Assembly: GCF_014648655.1 (NCBI RefSeq)
Contig: NZ_BMRN01000051.1
Span: 1 to 36,912 of the forward strand
Length of the DNA: 36,912 nt
Direction of reading: 5' to 3'
Source of the DNA: Streptomyces atratus
GTDB lineage: Bacteria; Actinomycetota; Actinomycetes; Streptomycetales; Streptomycetaceae
Below the pieces are notes generated by a model. That model had not been told where the DNA came from and searched no databases. It saw only the letters and a list, made by a program, of their open reading frames with translations. Shown here piece by piece: positions 23,628 through 30,919 of this stretch (positions within the stretch are counted from its first letter, which is position 1; every line of letters begins with the position of its first letter). Position numbers and translations under genes: made by a program.

Positions 23628-24419
23628 TCAGTCCCACCAGAAGGACCAGGTCTCCTGGTTCAGCACCATCTTCTCGGCGTAGACGTCCAGGTCGTACGGC
23701 GGGTTCTGCTCGATGTTGTCCGGGCAGAACGCGAAGTGCTCGGCGGCGACCGCGCGGGCCTCCGGGAGGGTGGTGGGCGGGCGGCCCACCGAGACCGTCA
23801 GGGTGTCGAATCCCAGCACCACGACCCGTATGCCGAAGCGGTCCTCCCAGGAGCGGAGCACGGCGCTGAGCCGGGCCGTGTCCTCCTCGTAGTTGACCGG
23901 ACCCGACCAGCCGATCGCCGCCGGTATGTCCGCGCTGCGCCGGGCCGGGACGAGCGCCAGCCGTGAACCGGCGTACCAGCCGTCCGGGCCGACGCACTCC
24001 TCGGCGATCGCGGCCGCCAGGTCGTCGGGGGTGTCCTGCCCCTCGGCGGCTGGGACGGGGGCCAGGCCCGGCCATTCGCCCTCGGCGGCGTCGAGTTCTT
24101 CGGGCGCGCAGTCCTCCCAGTACTCGCTGAGCACCTCCTCGGCGTCGTGATCGCCGGGGTACGACGTGCTGTCCGGGATCAGGTCCCAGGTGTCGGGCCA
24201 CTGGTCGCGCCGCCCGCCGTCTATCAGCACGGGGAGCAGCCCGACCGCCCGCCCGGCCGCGCGCAGCGTGCGCCATGTGCCGTGGGTCGCGGGCTCGTCG
24301 GCGCACCAGAGCAGCGGCTCGTGCCAGGTGCCGTCGATCGTGGCGTCCACCATTGAGCCGGGCGGGAGTTGGAGCCCGGACGTGGCCAGGGACGGGAGCG
24401 GGTTCGGAAGTGTCGCCAT
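23628..24419 (-). CDS. DUF4253 domain protein
   Basis: A 263-residue soluble acidic protein. The C-terminal ~110 residues show the DUF4253 pattern: LRSWEDRFGIRVVVLGFDTLTVSVGRPP, ARAVAAEHFAFCPDNI and the end ETWSFWWD. The function of the domain is not established; it is common in Streptomyces near DUF397/XRE genes and immunity-like proteins. ATG 24419 (MATLPNPLPSL) is the start because the open frame upstream overlaps the next gene and looks non-coding. It lies 52 nt after the maltokinase-cap-like gene on the same strand. Confidence 0.78.
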   Translation of the reverse strand: MATLPNPLPSLATSGLQLPPGSMVDATIDGTWHEPLLWCADEPATHGTWRTLRAAGRAVGLLPVLIDGGRRDQWPDTWDLIPDSTSYPGDHDAEEVLSEYWEDCAPEELDAAEGEWPGLAPVPAAEGQDTPDDLAAAIAEECVGPDGWYAGSRLALVPARRSADIPAAIGWSGPVNYEEDTARLSAVLRSWEDRFGIRVVVLGFDTLTVSVGRPPTTLPEARAVAAEHFAFCPDNIEQNPPYDLDVYAEKMVLNQETWSFWWD

Positions 24420-24471
24420 GACCAAACTGTAGGTCCGGCCACTGACAACCGGCCGGGCGCCGCGTGCTGGG

Positions 24472-25134
24472 TTACAGGTGTGCGTGAACCTCGACGAACG
24501 TGGTGGGCGCCGTGGTGCCGTCGGGCAGCGGCGCGGGCGCGGTGACGTGGCCGAGCGCCTGGCCGTTCGCGCTCTGGCCGGGCCGGAGTTCGCGGTTGAT
24601 GTGGACGGTGAGTTGGCGCCCGTCGGGTGCCGTCGTGACCAGGATGGCTGTGCCGTCCGGGGCGTCGGTGGTGGTGAAGGAGGCGACCTCCGCCGTGATG
24701 CCCGATGCGTCGAGCCGGGTGGTGACGGACGGGTCCGGGGTGTCGCTCGTGCTCTGCATCTGCGGCTCGGCCTCGCCGACGACGAGCGCGAGCAGCTGGG
24801 CCACGACGACCGGGTCATGCGCCCCGTCGTACACCCAGCGCTGCCCCAGCACGCCGTGCTCGGTCGTGCCGATGAGTGTGTCGTCGGCGCCCGGAAGCGG
24901 TGCGCCGCGGTAGCTGAACAGCACCTGGTACTTGGCTGGTTGGTCCCCCGAGGTGTCGGTGACCACCATGAACTCGATCCCGACCTCGCCCTTCGGGTCG
25001 TCCAGGCGGAATCCGCCGGTCCGGGCCAGCTCTGGCTGCTGTCCCGTGCCGCGGTACCAGGGCTGTGCGGGCAGCCAGGTGGTGAGGAGTTCCAGCTTGG
25101 TGGGCGACAGGGTGGTGTGGTGGATGACAGCCAT
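24472..25134 (-). CDS. Maltokinase N-terminal cap-like protein
   Basis: A 220-residue soluble protein that begins MAVIHHTTLSPTKLELLTTWL. This N-terminus, with WLPAQPWYRG, resembles the N-terminal cap domain of actinobacterial maltokinases and the small proteins often misnamed 1,4-alpha-glucan branching protein. No kinase catalytic loop is present, so the cap exists alone; its function is unknown. The second half (DGTAILVTTAPDGRQLTVHINRELRPG) is beta-rich. The ATG follows a GGGAGGAA ribosome-binding site, 29 nt after the DUF397 stop, which points to cotranscription. Confidence 0.7.
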   Translation of the reverse strand: MAVIHHTTLSPTKLELLTTWLPAQPWYRGTGQQPELARTGGFRLDDPKGEVGIEFMVVTDTSGDQPAKYQVLFSYRGAPLPGADDTLIGTTEHGVLGQRWVYDGAHDPVVVAQLLALVVGEAEPQMQSTSDTPDPSVTTRLDASGITAEVASFTTTDAPDGTAILVTTAPDGRQLTVHINRELRPGQSANGQALGHVTAPAPLPDGTTAPTTFVEVHAHL

Positions 25135-25163
25135 GGCGGTGGTATTCCTCCCGGGGCGTGGGC

Positions 25164-25415
25164 TCAGACGAGTCGCGGGTCGGCGGCGAAGCCGGCGAAG
25201 GCCGTCCAGGTGGTGGGGGCGACGGTGAGGACGGGGCCGTCGGGGTTCTTGGAGTCGCGGATGTGGATCGCGGCGGGGTGGGCGGCGATCTCGACGCATT
25301 GCCCGCCCTCGCTGCCACTGTGGCTCGACTTCTGCCAGTCGTAGGCGACTTCGAGGCACTGCCCGCCTTCGTCGCCGCTGTAGCTGGACTTGAACCACTT
25401 GCGTGCAGTGCTCAT
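25164..25415 (-). CDS. Tandem DUF397 protein
   Basis: An 83-residue protein with two DUF397 units: WFKSSYSGDEGGQCLEVAY and WQKSSHSGSEGGQCVEIA, followed by the single complete C-terminal part IHIRDSKNPDGPVLTVAPTTW. DUF397 proteins pair with XRE-DUF5753 regulators across Streptomyces, as in the WhiJ locus, and probably bind the regulator. The start overlaps the XRE stop by 4 bp (ATGA), so expression is coupled. The first unit looks like a truncated duplication. Confidence 0.9.
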   Translation of the reverse strand: MSTARKWFKSSYSGDEGGQCLEVAYDWQKSSHSGSEGGQCVEIAAHPAAIHIRDSKNPDGPVLTVAPTTWTAFAGFAADPRLV

Positions 25416-26236
25416 TGCTCTCCCAGCAGACGGTCCAGCAGGCCCACGGTGTCTTCGGGGCTGAGGGCCTGGGCTCGCAGCATTGCATATTTCTGGGCGA
25501 GGATGCTGACCTCGTCGGGGTCGGAGACGAGCAGGCTGCCGCGTTGTGTCTCGGAATAGGCGACGCGCTGGAAGTCCGGCGTTTCCAGGAGAGTGAAGGG
25601 GCCATTCAGCCCGGCATGGGTGCGGTGGTTCAGTTGCAGGACCTGAAGGCAGATGCCGGGGAGCGCGGCACACGTCCTCAGGTGGTTCAGCTGCTCCGCA
25701 TGCCCTTCGGCGTCGAGGAGTTGGAGCATCAGGACGGGCTCCCAGACCACGAAGCTGATGGTCGGGGGCGATGGTCGATGGAGGATCTCCTGGCGCTCCA
25801 GGCGGGCCTCCGTCTGGATGGCCACCTTTTCCTCGCTGAAAGCCGGGACCCGGTTGCGGAACACCGCCTCCGCGTAGCGGCTCGTCTGGAGGAGTCCCGG
25901 TACGACCTGGTTGTCGTACCAGGAAAGCGCCAGGGCCTCCCGCTCCAGGTCCAAGTACTCCTCCGCCCACGCCGGGATCAGGTCGATCTCCGGCATGTTC
26001 GCCACTGCCTCCTTCAACGCGCCCTTGGTGTCCAGCCGTTCGTCCAGCTTGGCCGCGAGGTCGGGCAGTAGAGCGCGTCTGCCCTGTTCGATGGAGGCGA
26101 TCGTCTCCACCTGATGGCCCACCAGGTAGGCGAGTTGGGTCTGGGTCAGGCCGACCGCCCGGCGGAAGACGGCGACCAGTTTGCCCACGAGTTTCATTGC
26201 CGACGCGTTCTTGCGCTTCCGCTTTCCGGGGTGCAT
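25412..26236 (-). CDS. XRE-family regulator with DUF5753 domain
   Basis: A 274-residue WhiJ-like regulator. The HTH (about 17-70) includes VGLTQTQLAYLVGHQVETIASIEQGRR. The rest is DUF5753: WAEEYLDLEREALALSWYDNQVVPGLLQTSRYAEAVF, WEPVLMLQLLD, and the C-terminal FQRVAYSETQRGSLLV. It is thought to sense a ligand or a DUF397 partner. The N-terminus MHPGKRKRKN is basic; GTGGAAG is 8 nt before ATG 26236. An inverted repeat 44-68 bp upstream is a candidate operator. The stop overlaps the DUF397 start. Confidence 0.9.
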   Translation of the reverse strand: MHPGKRKRKNASAMKLVGKLVAVFRRAVGLTQTQLAYLVGHQVETIASIEQGRRALLPDLAAKLDERLDTKGALKEAVANMPEIDLIPAWAEEYLDLEREALALSWYDNQVVPGLLQTSRYAEAVFRNRVPAFSEEKVAIQTEARLERQEILHRPSPPTISFVVWEPVLMLQLLDAEGHAEQLNHLRTCAALPGICLQVLQLNHRTHAGLNGPFTLLETPDFQRVAYSETQRGSLLVSDPDEVSILAQKYAMLRAQALSPEDTVGLLDRLLGEQ

Positions 26237-26279
26237 ACGGAGCGAACTTCCACGTGCGCGCTCGCGTCACGCGCGCATG

Positions 26280-26304
26280 ACCCGTACAAGAAATCTGTAC
26301 GGGT
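26280..26304. promoter_or_regulatory. Inverted repeat, probable operator of the XRE/DUF397 unit
   Basis: ACCCGTACA and TGTACGGGT are perfect 9-bp arms with a 7-bp AT-rich centre. On the minus strand TACAGAT inside the repeat could be a -10. It is the only gap (78 bp) between the ART/HEAT-like gene and the XRE gene. A second, GC-only repeat TGCGCGC/GCGCGCA lies at 26255-26277. Confidence 0.5.
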
Positions 26305-26314
26305 GCGAGTCCCG

Positions 26315-27118
26315 TCAGGACCGGGGCTCGGGCGGGGTCCATTCGACGGCCTCCCGGACCGTCGCGTCCGGGTCCTGGGAGAGGCGGTGGAGGAGTTCCG
26401 TGGCGGCCGGGCTCGACCAGTTCTCGACGGCCCATACGAGGGCCCTGCGGACCTTCGGGTCCGGGTGGTCCGCGAGGTGGGCCAGTCGGTCGACCGGTCC
26501 GCGTCGGCGCATCCCGAACCAGTGGAGCGTCTGGATGAGCTGTTCGGAGTCGCCGGGGCTGCCCGCCGCGGCGATCCGGCGCACGAGGACCGCGGAGGCG
26601 GGGGGAGGGCCGTCGAGCGGGTGCGGGCGGCGTTGCCGCAGGCGCTGCGAGCCGTACTCGCCGCGTACCCGGCAGCCGAAGCAGGTGCAGGGCACCTTGC
26701 CGTTCGAGTCGGGGAAGTAGCGCCAGCCGGTGACCTGGCTGACCGCGCGGATGCGGTGCACCTCGCGCTTGGTGACCGTCCGGGGGACGAACACCTCCCA
26801 GCCGCGCGGGTCGGGCAGGGCGGCGACCCGGCGTACTGCCTCGGCGGCCGTGACGGTCGCGGGGTCGCGGTGGTAGCGGCCCAGGGTGACGGGTTCGTCG
26901 TCCGGCAGGCGGATGTGCACGGCGACGAGTCCGCGCGGGCCGCTGCGCCTGGACAGTTCGCGCAGCCACTGGTGGGTAAGGGTGTACGAGGGGAGGACGG
27001 GGAAGCAGTAGAGGCCCCGTGGCAGTGAGGCGTCGCGGCCGTGGCTGATGGCCCGTATTCCGGAGCGGCGGACGCGTGGAGCGTTCGCCGCAGGTGTCAG
27101 GTGTACGAACATTGCCAT
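26315..27118 (-). CDS. HEAT-repeat protein with unusual N-terminal domain
   Basis: A 267-residue protein of at least two parts. The N-terminal ~150 residues start FVHLTPAANAPRVRRSGI, then RGLYCFPVLPSYTLTHQWLREL and VAVHIRLPDDEPVTLGRY; the HLT...RxSGI...GLYCFP pattern loosely recalls ADP-ribosyltransferase-fold proteins such as KptA or DarT, which is inference only. A CTCFGC motif could bind zinc. The C-terminal ~100 residues form HEAT-like helices (RLAHLADHPDPKVRRALVWAVENW, ATELLHRLSQDPDATVREAVEW). Start ATG 27118 (27112 also possible). The frame stays open upstream to 27445 without looking like part of this protein. Confidence 0.68.
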   Translation of the reverse strand: MAMFVHLTPAANAPRVRRSGIRAISHGRDASLPRGLYCFPVLPSYTLTHQWLRELSRRSGPRGLVAVHIRLPDDEPVTLGRYHRDPATVTAAEAVRRVAALPDPRGWEVFVPRTVTKREVHRIRAVSQVTGWRYFPDSNGKVPCTCFGCRVRGEYGSQRLRQRRPHPLDGPPPASAVLVRRIAAAGSPGDSEQLIQTLHWFGMRRRGPVDRLAHLADHPDPKVRRALVWAVENWSSPAATELLHRLSQDPDATVREAVEWTPPEPRS

Positions 27119-27536
27119 GCGGGCGATGCTAACGAGTGGGTGTGCGGTCGGCCGGGTCCGGTGTGTGTTCTGGGATGCTCGGCGGTGTGGATACGGGCAG
27201 CGTGGTCGTGCCGTCGGCCTCCGCCGCGAGCCGCAACGGCGTTCGCTCTCCAGCGGACGAAGACTGTCGAACGTACGGAAGCGCGGCACGAACCCGTTCA
27301 GCTCGTCGCACTCCACTCGGTGGACAACGGGCCCGGACACCCCCTCGGGCAGCAGGAACCCCTTCGGCACCCGGCTTCGAAGTCGGGCACCCTCGCCGCC
27401 CCGGGACGATCGGCCGCCCTCCGTCGAACCTCTTTCTCGGGGCACCCGCGTACAGCGCCGAATCCATGGAGACCTGGATCGGGTAACGAGCCGCCCGACG
27501 GTCGTTGTTGATCATCAAGAGTGCAGAATGGGCCGT
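27119..27536. other. 418-bp gap with a coding-like minus-strand remnant
   Basis: No complete gene is recognised. On the minus strand, two stretches have high third-position GC and protein-like composition: about 27513-27397 (starting MINNDRRAARYPIQ) and about 27383-27237 (RVPKGFLLPEGVSG, then VECDELNGFVPRF), in different frames. This could be a frameshifted gene remnant. The right end (27500-27536) also holds the GNAT promoter region. Confidence 0.4.
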
Positions 27537-28145
27537 ATGTCGATATCGAACACCCCTGAAACGGCAACGGTCGAAGATGCTGAGGAGATCGGCCGCATGC
27601 TGGCCAGTGCCTTCGACGACGACCCGATGATGCGCTGGTTCTTCCCCGAGGACTCCTCCCGCGAGGAGGGGATGGCCCGCTACTTCAGCACGATCTTCGC
27701 CCGGCAGTACGTCCGGCACGGGGTGTGCGAGCGGACCGGCGCGGCGGCCGCTTTCTGGGTGTCGCCGGAGGGCCAGAAGAAGGCGGTTCCCGACGCGGAG
27801 ACCGTTCAGGAGCTTGAGGACATCCTCGGCGACCGTGCTCCGCTGTTCCGTGCGGCCGTCGAGGCGGCGGCCGAGCACGGGCCGAAGGAACCCCACTGGT
27901 ACCTGGCCGTGGTCGGCGCGGACCCGGCCGCCCGGGGGCAGGGGCACGGGGCCGCGCTGCTGCGCTCGGGCCTGGCCAAGGCCGACGCGGCGGGTCTGCC
28001 CGTTTACCTGGAGTCCTCCAAGCCGGACAACCTGCCCTTCTACGAGCACTTCGGCTTCACCGTGCTCGGCGAGGCGCAACTGCCGGGCGGCGGACCGGTT
28101 CTGTGGGCCATGCGGCGCGCTCCCCGTACGCCGGACGGCGTCTGA
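27537..28145 (+). CDS. GNAT-family N-acetyltransferase
   Basis: A 202-residue acetyltransferase. The acetyl-CoA loop is AARGQGHGAALLRSGL (Q/RxxGxG/A). The N-terminal block VEDAEEIGRMLASAFDDDPMMRWFFPE and the end FYEHFGFTVLGEAQLPGGGPVLWAMRR are typical of the family. The acceptor is unknown. Two starts are possible: ATG 27528 and ATG 27537. I prefer 27537 because CAGAAT (27524-27529) lies exactly 7 nt upstream and no good ribosome-binding site exists, as in a leaderless gene; the same hexamer precedes the glutaredoxin start. Confidence 0.87.
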   Translation: MSISNTPETATVEDAEEIGRMLASAFDDDPMMRWFFPEDSSREEGMARYFSTIFARQYVRHGVCERTGAAAAFWVSPEGQKKAVPDAETVQELEDILGDRAPLFRAAVEAAAEHGPKEPHWYLAVVGADPAARGQGHGAALLRSGLAKADAAGLPVYLESSKPDNLPFYEHFGFTVLGEAQLPGGGPVLWAMRRAPRTPDGV

Positions 28146-28372
28146 GCCCTTCGTGCCGACCGGCTGACTGACCGACTCCGCGTTCCGCAGCAGTCGGGGA
28201 GCGGCTAGGGCCTGTTGCGAAAGTAGATCTTGTACGTAGATCGTCACAGCTGTCACACCTTGCTGACGCAGAGCCGCAGCGCCCGCGAAGTGGCCAGCGC
28301 CGCTGGCGTTGGGCTGCAACATGCGTATGCGGTTACGTGGGTCTACCGATGATTCCGCCGCTCTGCATCCGA

Positions 28373-28378
28373 TAGGTT
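28373..28378 (+). promoter_or_regulatory. -10 element of a probable leaderless promoter
   Basis: TAGGTT lies 6 nt before the ATG at 28385. GGAGG is also present but directly abuts the ATG, too close for a normal ribosome-binding site. Confidence 0.4.
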
Positions 28379-28384
28379 CGGAGG

Positions 28385-29146
28385 ATGGTCAGCTCCTCTT
28401 ACCCGCTTCTCTGGCAGCCCGCGGCTTTCCCGCTTGCGGCACAGCAGGTCAAGGACGCGTACGCCCGCGTCAGGGCATCGCTCATAGATGACGCATTGTT
28501 CATCCAGGACGCAGCCCAGTACGGCGTCACGGTCGACGAGCTCGACCGGAGAATGCAGCAGCCGCCCGCCCAGCTGGACAGCGGATCGTCGTGGGACTGG
28601 CTCGACGGTCCGGAGCACTACCGACGCGCTGTGCTGCGGGTCCTGGTAGAGGCGTATCGATCAGCCGACCGGCACGAACTCGCGGGACCCGTCGAAGTGC
28701 CCGGGAATGCGGTCCATGTAGTCGCAGCCGACGTTCACGTCGATGGGGACCTCGTGCTGGAGGAACAGGCGGTGCTGTTTGTCCTGGGCAAGCTCTCGGT
28801 GAGTGGGGCGCTGGTAGGCAGGCCGGGCTACTCCGTGGCCGCCGCGAGGGAAATCGAGTGTGCCGACGGTGCCACCGGAGGCGAGGTATTGGCGCTGGGC
28901 GGCATCCGGTGTCCGGGCACCTTCTACTTCGGTCACAATGATTACTCCGCACGTGCAGCGTGGTACGACGGCGGCATCCTCGTCGACTTCGAGCGCTACA
29001 ACGCATTCGGCCGTGTCGCCGTCCGGACGCGGGTCACCGACTGGGATTTCCCAGCTGCGGCCCGCGTCCTGGGGCTCCCCAACGATGAGGGCGACTTGCT
29101 GGGCGCGTACACGGAGAAGCTGCTGAGCGAGCAAGGCAGGGCATGA
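28385..29146 (+). CDS. Protein of unknown function in an accessory islet
   Basis: A 253-residue protein I do not recognise. The N-terminal ~90 residues are helical. The middle (AVHVVAADVHVDGDLVLEEQAVLFVLGKLSVSGALVG) alternates short beta strands as in bactofilin-like or beta-helix folds. The C-terminus is mixed. Codons are less GC-biased at the third position than in neighbours (for example TCT, CTT, GCT, GCA, ATA, TTG near the start), which suggests acquisition. It ends inside the opposite-strand lipoprotein frame, overlapping it by 113 bp, and seems to be part of an insertion that altered that gene. Confidence 0.6.
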   Translation: MVSSSYPLLWQPAAFPLAAQQVKDAYARVRASLIDDALFIQDAAQYGVTVDELDRRMQQPPAQLDSGSSWDWLDGPEHYRRAVLRVLVEAYRSADRHELAGPVEVPGNAVHVVAADVHVDGDLVLEEQAVLFVLGKLSVSGALVGRPGYSVAAAREIECADGATGGEVLALGGIRCPGTFYFGHNDYSARAAWYDGGILVDFERYNAFGRVAVRTRVTDWDFPAAARVLGLPNDEGDLLGAYTEKLLSEQGRA

Positions 29147-29780
29147 CTGCAGGGCGCACAGACCGCCAGCCATCCAAAGCGTGATGGCCTGGGGCTGGGC
29201 ATGAGAGGGTCCTCGGTGTCCAACGATGGGTAGATGCGTGTTCCGAGACGGGGCTCCCGTTCCTGGCCGCGCTGTGCACGCAGTCACCGACCTCGATCCG
29301 CGGGCCACCGCCCCCGCCGGGGTCGCCGGGGTGCGGGGCCTTCAGGTTGCGCATGCAGGCGTAGCCCTCGCCGGAGACCGGCTTGTCCTCCAGGATCGCG
29401 ATGCTGACCGGCGCGTTGACCGCGAAGTCGGCGTTGTCGGAACATGCGGTGGCCTCGAAGGGATCGGGGAAGCCGATGTCGGCCCGGTCGATGACCTTCG
29501 CGACGGCCTTGGGATCGTCGCAGGGAACCTCGCGGTAGACGACCTTCTGGCCCGGCTCGGCGGCCGCGCACTCGCCCTCGGCGAGGAACTGCACTCCGTA
29601 CGACGGGTTCACGGAAGGGGTCGGCGCGGCGACGGCGGCGGATGTCTGTGCCGCGTCCGACGGATGGCCGTCGCCCGCCTTTCCACAGCCGGTGACCAGC
29701 ACCAGCGCCGCGACCGTGGCGGCGGTCGCAGCAGCGTGTCTGCGTGATGACGCCGGTATGCGACCGCTCTTCGTACGCAC
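29034..29780 (-). pseudogene. Lipoprotein gene with replaced 3' end
   Basis: A frame of 248 codons. Residues 1-28 form a lipoprotein signal with lipobox LVTGC. The mature part to about residue 168 is normal: PSYGVQFLAEGECAAAEPGQKVVYREVPCDDPKAVAKVIDRADIG and so on, ending GPRIEVGDCVHSA. After that the residues (ARNGSPVSEHASTHRW...) become Arg/Pro/Ser-rich and non-coding in look, and overlap the convergent islet gene. Relatives, as I recall them, continue with further Cys-containing sequence after GDCV. I infer that the 3' end was lost near 29275 and the present tail is fortuitous. GTG 29780 has GAGGGGG 4 nt upstream. Confidence 0.6.
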
Positions 29781-29878
29781 GTTTCCCCCTCGGGCTCGAT
29801 CTCCGATTCTACGATCGACTGCCCTTGGGGGAACGTGAGTTGCCGGAGTGCCAGTGCCGAAGGATCAGTACTGGAGGA

Positions 29879-30604
29879 TCAGTACATGAGGGCGTCGGCC
29901 ATTTCGCTCTGCCAGTAGGTGACGAAGCCGTTGTCGCCCCAGGTGGTGCCTGCGGGGAGGGTCAGCTTGGCGGGTGAGCCGGTGGAGCCCTGGTTGGCCT
30001 TGCCGGTGAAGTACACAGTGAGGTGGGTGCCCTTGTGCAGCTCCTGCCCGTCGGGCTCACCGGACAGCCCGATGGAGGCGTACGCGGACTGGCCCGGCGC
30101 GAGCGTGACCACGGCCTGCGGGATGCTGTCGCGGAGGACCGGGAAGGCGGCCTGGGCGTCGTCGAACCGAAGCGCCGGCGCGTGGTACGCGTAGCAGGGT
30201 ACGGAGCCGGTGTTGGTCGCCGTGAGCAGCAGGTGGTTGATGGGGCGGCTCACCTTGCTGACGGTGACCTTGGTGTTCGAGCCGGTGCAGGTGACGGGTG
30301 ACTTGCTGCCGCTGCCGCTCCCGGCGCTGCTCTTTTCGTTCTTGCTGCCGCCGGTGGAGCCCTTGGAGGTGGCGGAGGCGTTCTCGGCGGGGGCCTGGGC
30401 CGTGCCGCTGTTGGTCTCCTTGGTCTCCTTGGCGTCCTTGGCGTCCTTGTTCGTGTCGGGGGTGGTGGCGGTGGCGTTCGCCGCCGGAGCCGCCGCGCCT
30501 GCCTTGCCGTCGTTCGCGTTGTCGTTGCCGCCGCAGGCGGTGAGCGAGAAGGCGGCCAGGAGGGCGGTCGCGGCGAGGGCGGTGGTGCGGATGTGGTTGC
30601 GCAT
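29879..30604 (-). CDS. DUF4232 lipoprotein
   Basis: A 241-residue exported lipoprotein. The signal peptide ends with the lipobox LTACGG near residue 22. A long Asn/Ala/Thr/Lys/Ser-rich linker (to about 100) follows. The DUF4232 domain starts at VTCTGSNTKVTVSKVSRPINHLLLTATNTGSVPCYAY, with two Cys that can form a disulfide, and ends near the C-terminus. DUF4232 proteins are secreted beta-sandwich proteins of unknown role. ATG 30604 is preferred over the longer frame since the lipoprotein signal starts MRNHIRTTALAA. A 32-codon membrane-protein gene ends 42 nt upstream on the same strand. Confidence 0.85.
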   Translation of the reverse strand: MRNHIRTTALAATALLAAFSLTACGGNDNANDGKAGAAAPAANATATTPDTNKDAKDAKETKETNSGTAQAPAENASATSKGSTGGSKNEKSSAGSGSGSKSPVTCTGSNTKVTVSKVSRPINHLLLTATNTGSVPCYAYHAPALRFDDAQAAFPVLRDSIPQAVVTLAPGQSAYASIGLSGEPDGQELHKGTHLTVYFTGKANQGSTGSPAKLTLPAGTTWGDNGFVTYWQSEMADALMY

Positions 30605-30646
30605 GGTGGTGGTACTCCCCGTGTGTGGGCCGGTCATGTCGGTCGG

Positions 30647-30745
30647 TCAGTTGTGGCAGATCAGGACCATGACGATCGCGGTGGACACGATCACCACTCC
30701 GATGGCCACGGCATCGACGAGCTCGATGCGGAAGTGGATTCGCAC
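30647..30745 (-). CDS. Tiny membrane protein (32 residues)
   Basis: A 33-codon frame, GTG to TGA, that starts VRIHFRIELVDAVAIG and ends MVLICHN. Residues about 10-30 form one hydrophobic helix (VDAVAIGVVIVSTAIVMVLIC). Almost every codon ends in G or C, which fits real coding DNA here. GGGA stands about 8 nt before the GTG. It lies 42 nt upstream of the DUF4232 gene and is probably cotranscribed. It could be a small regulator or partner of a membrane complex. I do not know homologues. Confidence 0.6.
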   Translation of the reverse strand: MRIHFRIELVDAVAIGVVIVSTAIVMVLICHN

Positions 30746-30919
30746 TGCGTTGTCCCGGTGGTCGCTGCGGTGTGTCCACAGATTGCGGGACCGCGGAATT
30801 CGACCGCAACGCCGAACAGCCCATTGGGGAAGCTGGAATGCCTACGCGTACTGTGACCTGGGCAGATTCCACGTCCCTGGAACGGTGTTCTGGGACGGAC
30901 CAGGAGGGGGAACGCCGAA
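30746..30919. promoter_or_regulatory. Divergent promoter region of the DUF4232 and XRE-TM genes
   Basis: This 174-bp gap separates the tiny membrane-protein gene from the XRE regulator. An inverted repeat TTGCGG-N15-CCGCAA (30783-30809) is a candidate operator. On the plus strand TTGGGG (30824-30829) and TACTGT (30849-30854) are a possible promoter with a 19-nt spacer. AGGAGGGGG (30902-30910) is the ribosome-binding site of the GTG at 30920. Confidence 0.4.

Noticed and set aside
27365..27400. Hairpin CCCGGCTTCGAAGTCGGG resembling a tRNA anticodon arm (looked like tRNA-Sec)
   Set aside because: No matching acceptor stem, D arm or TTC arm could be built around it, and the loop would not give a UCA anticodon.
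28204..28240. Possible insertion-sequence end (AGGGCCTGTTGCGAAAGT)
   Set aside because: No matching inverted end, target duplication or transposase was found, so it is not listed as a mobile element.
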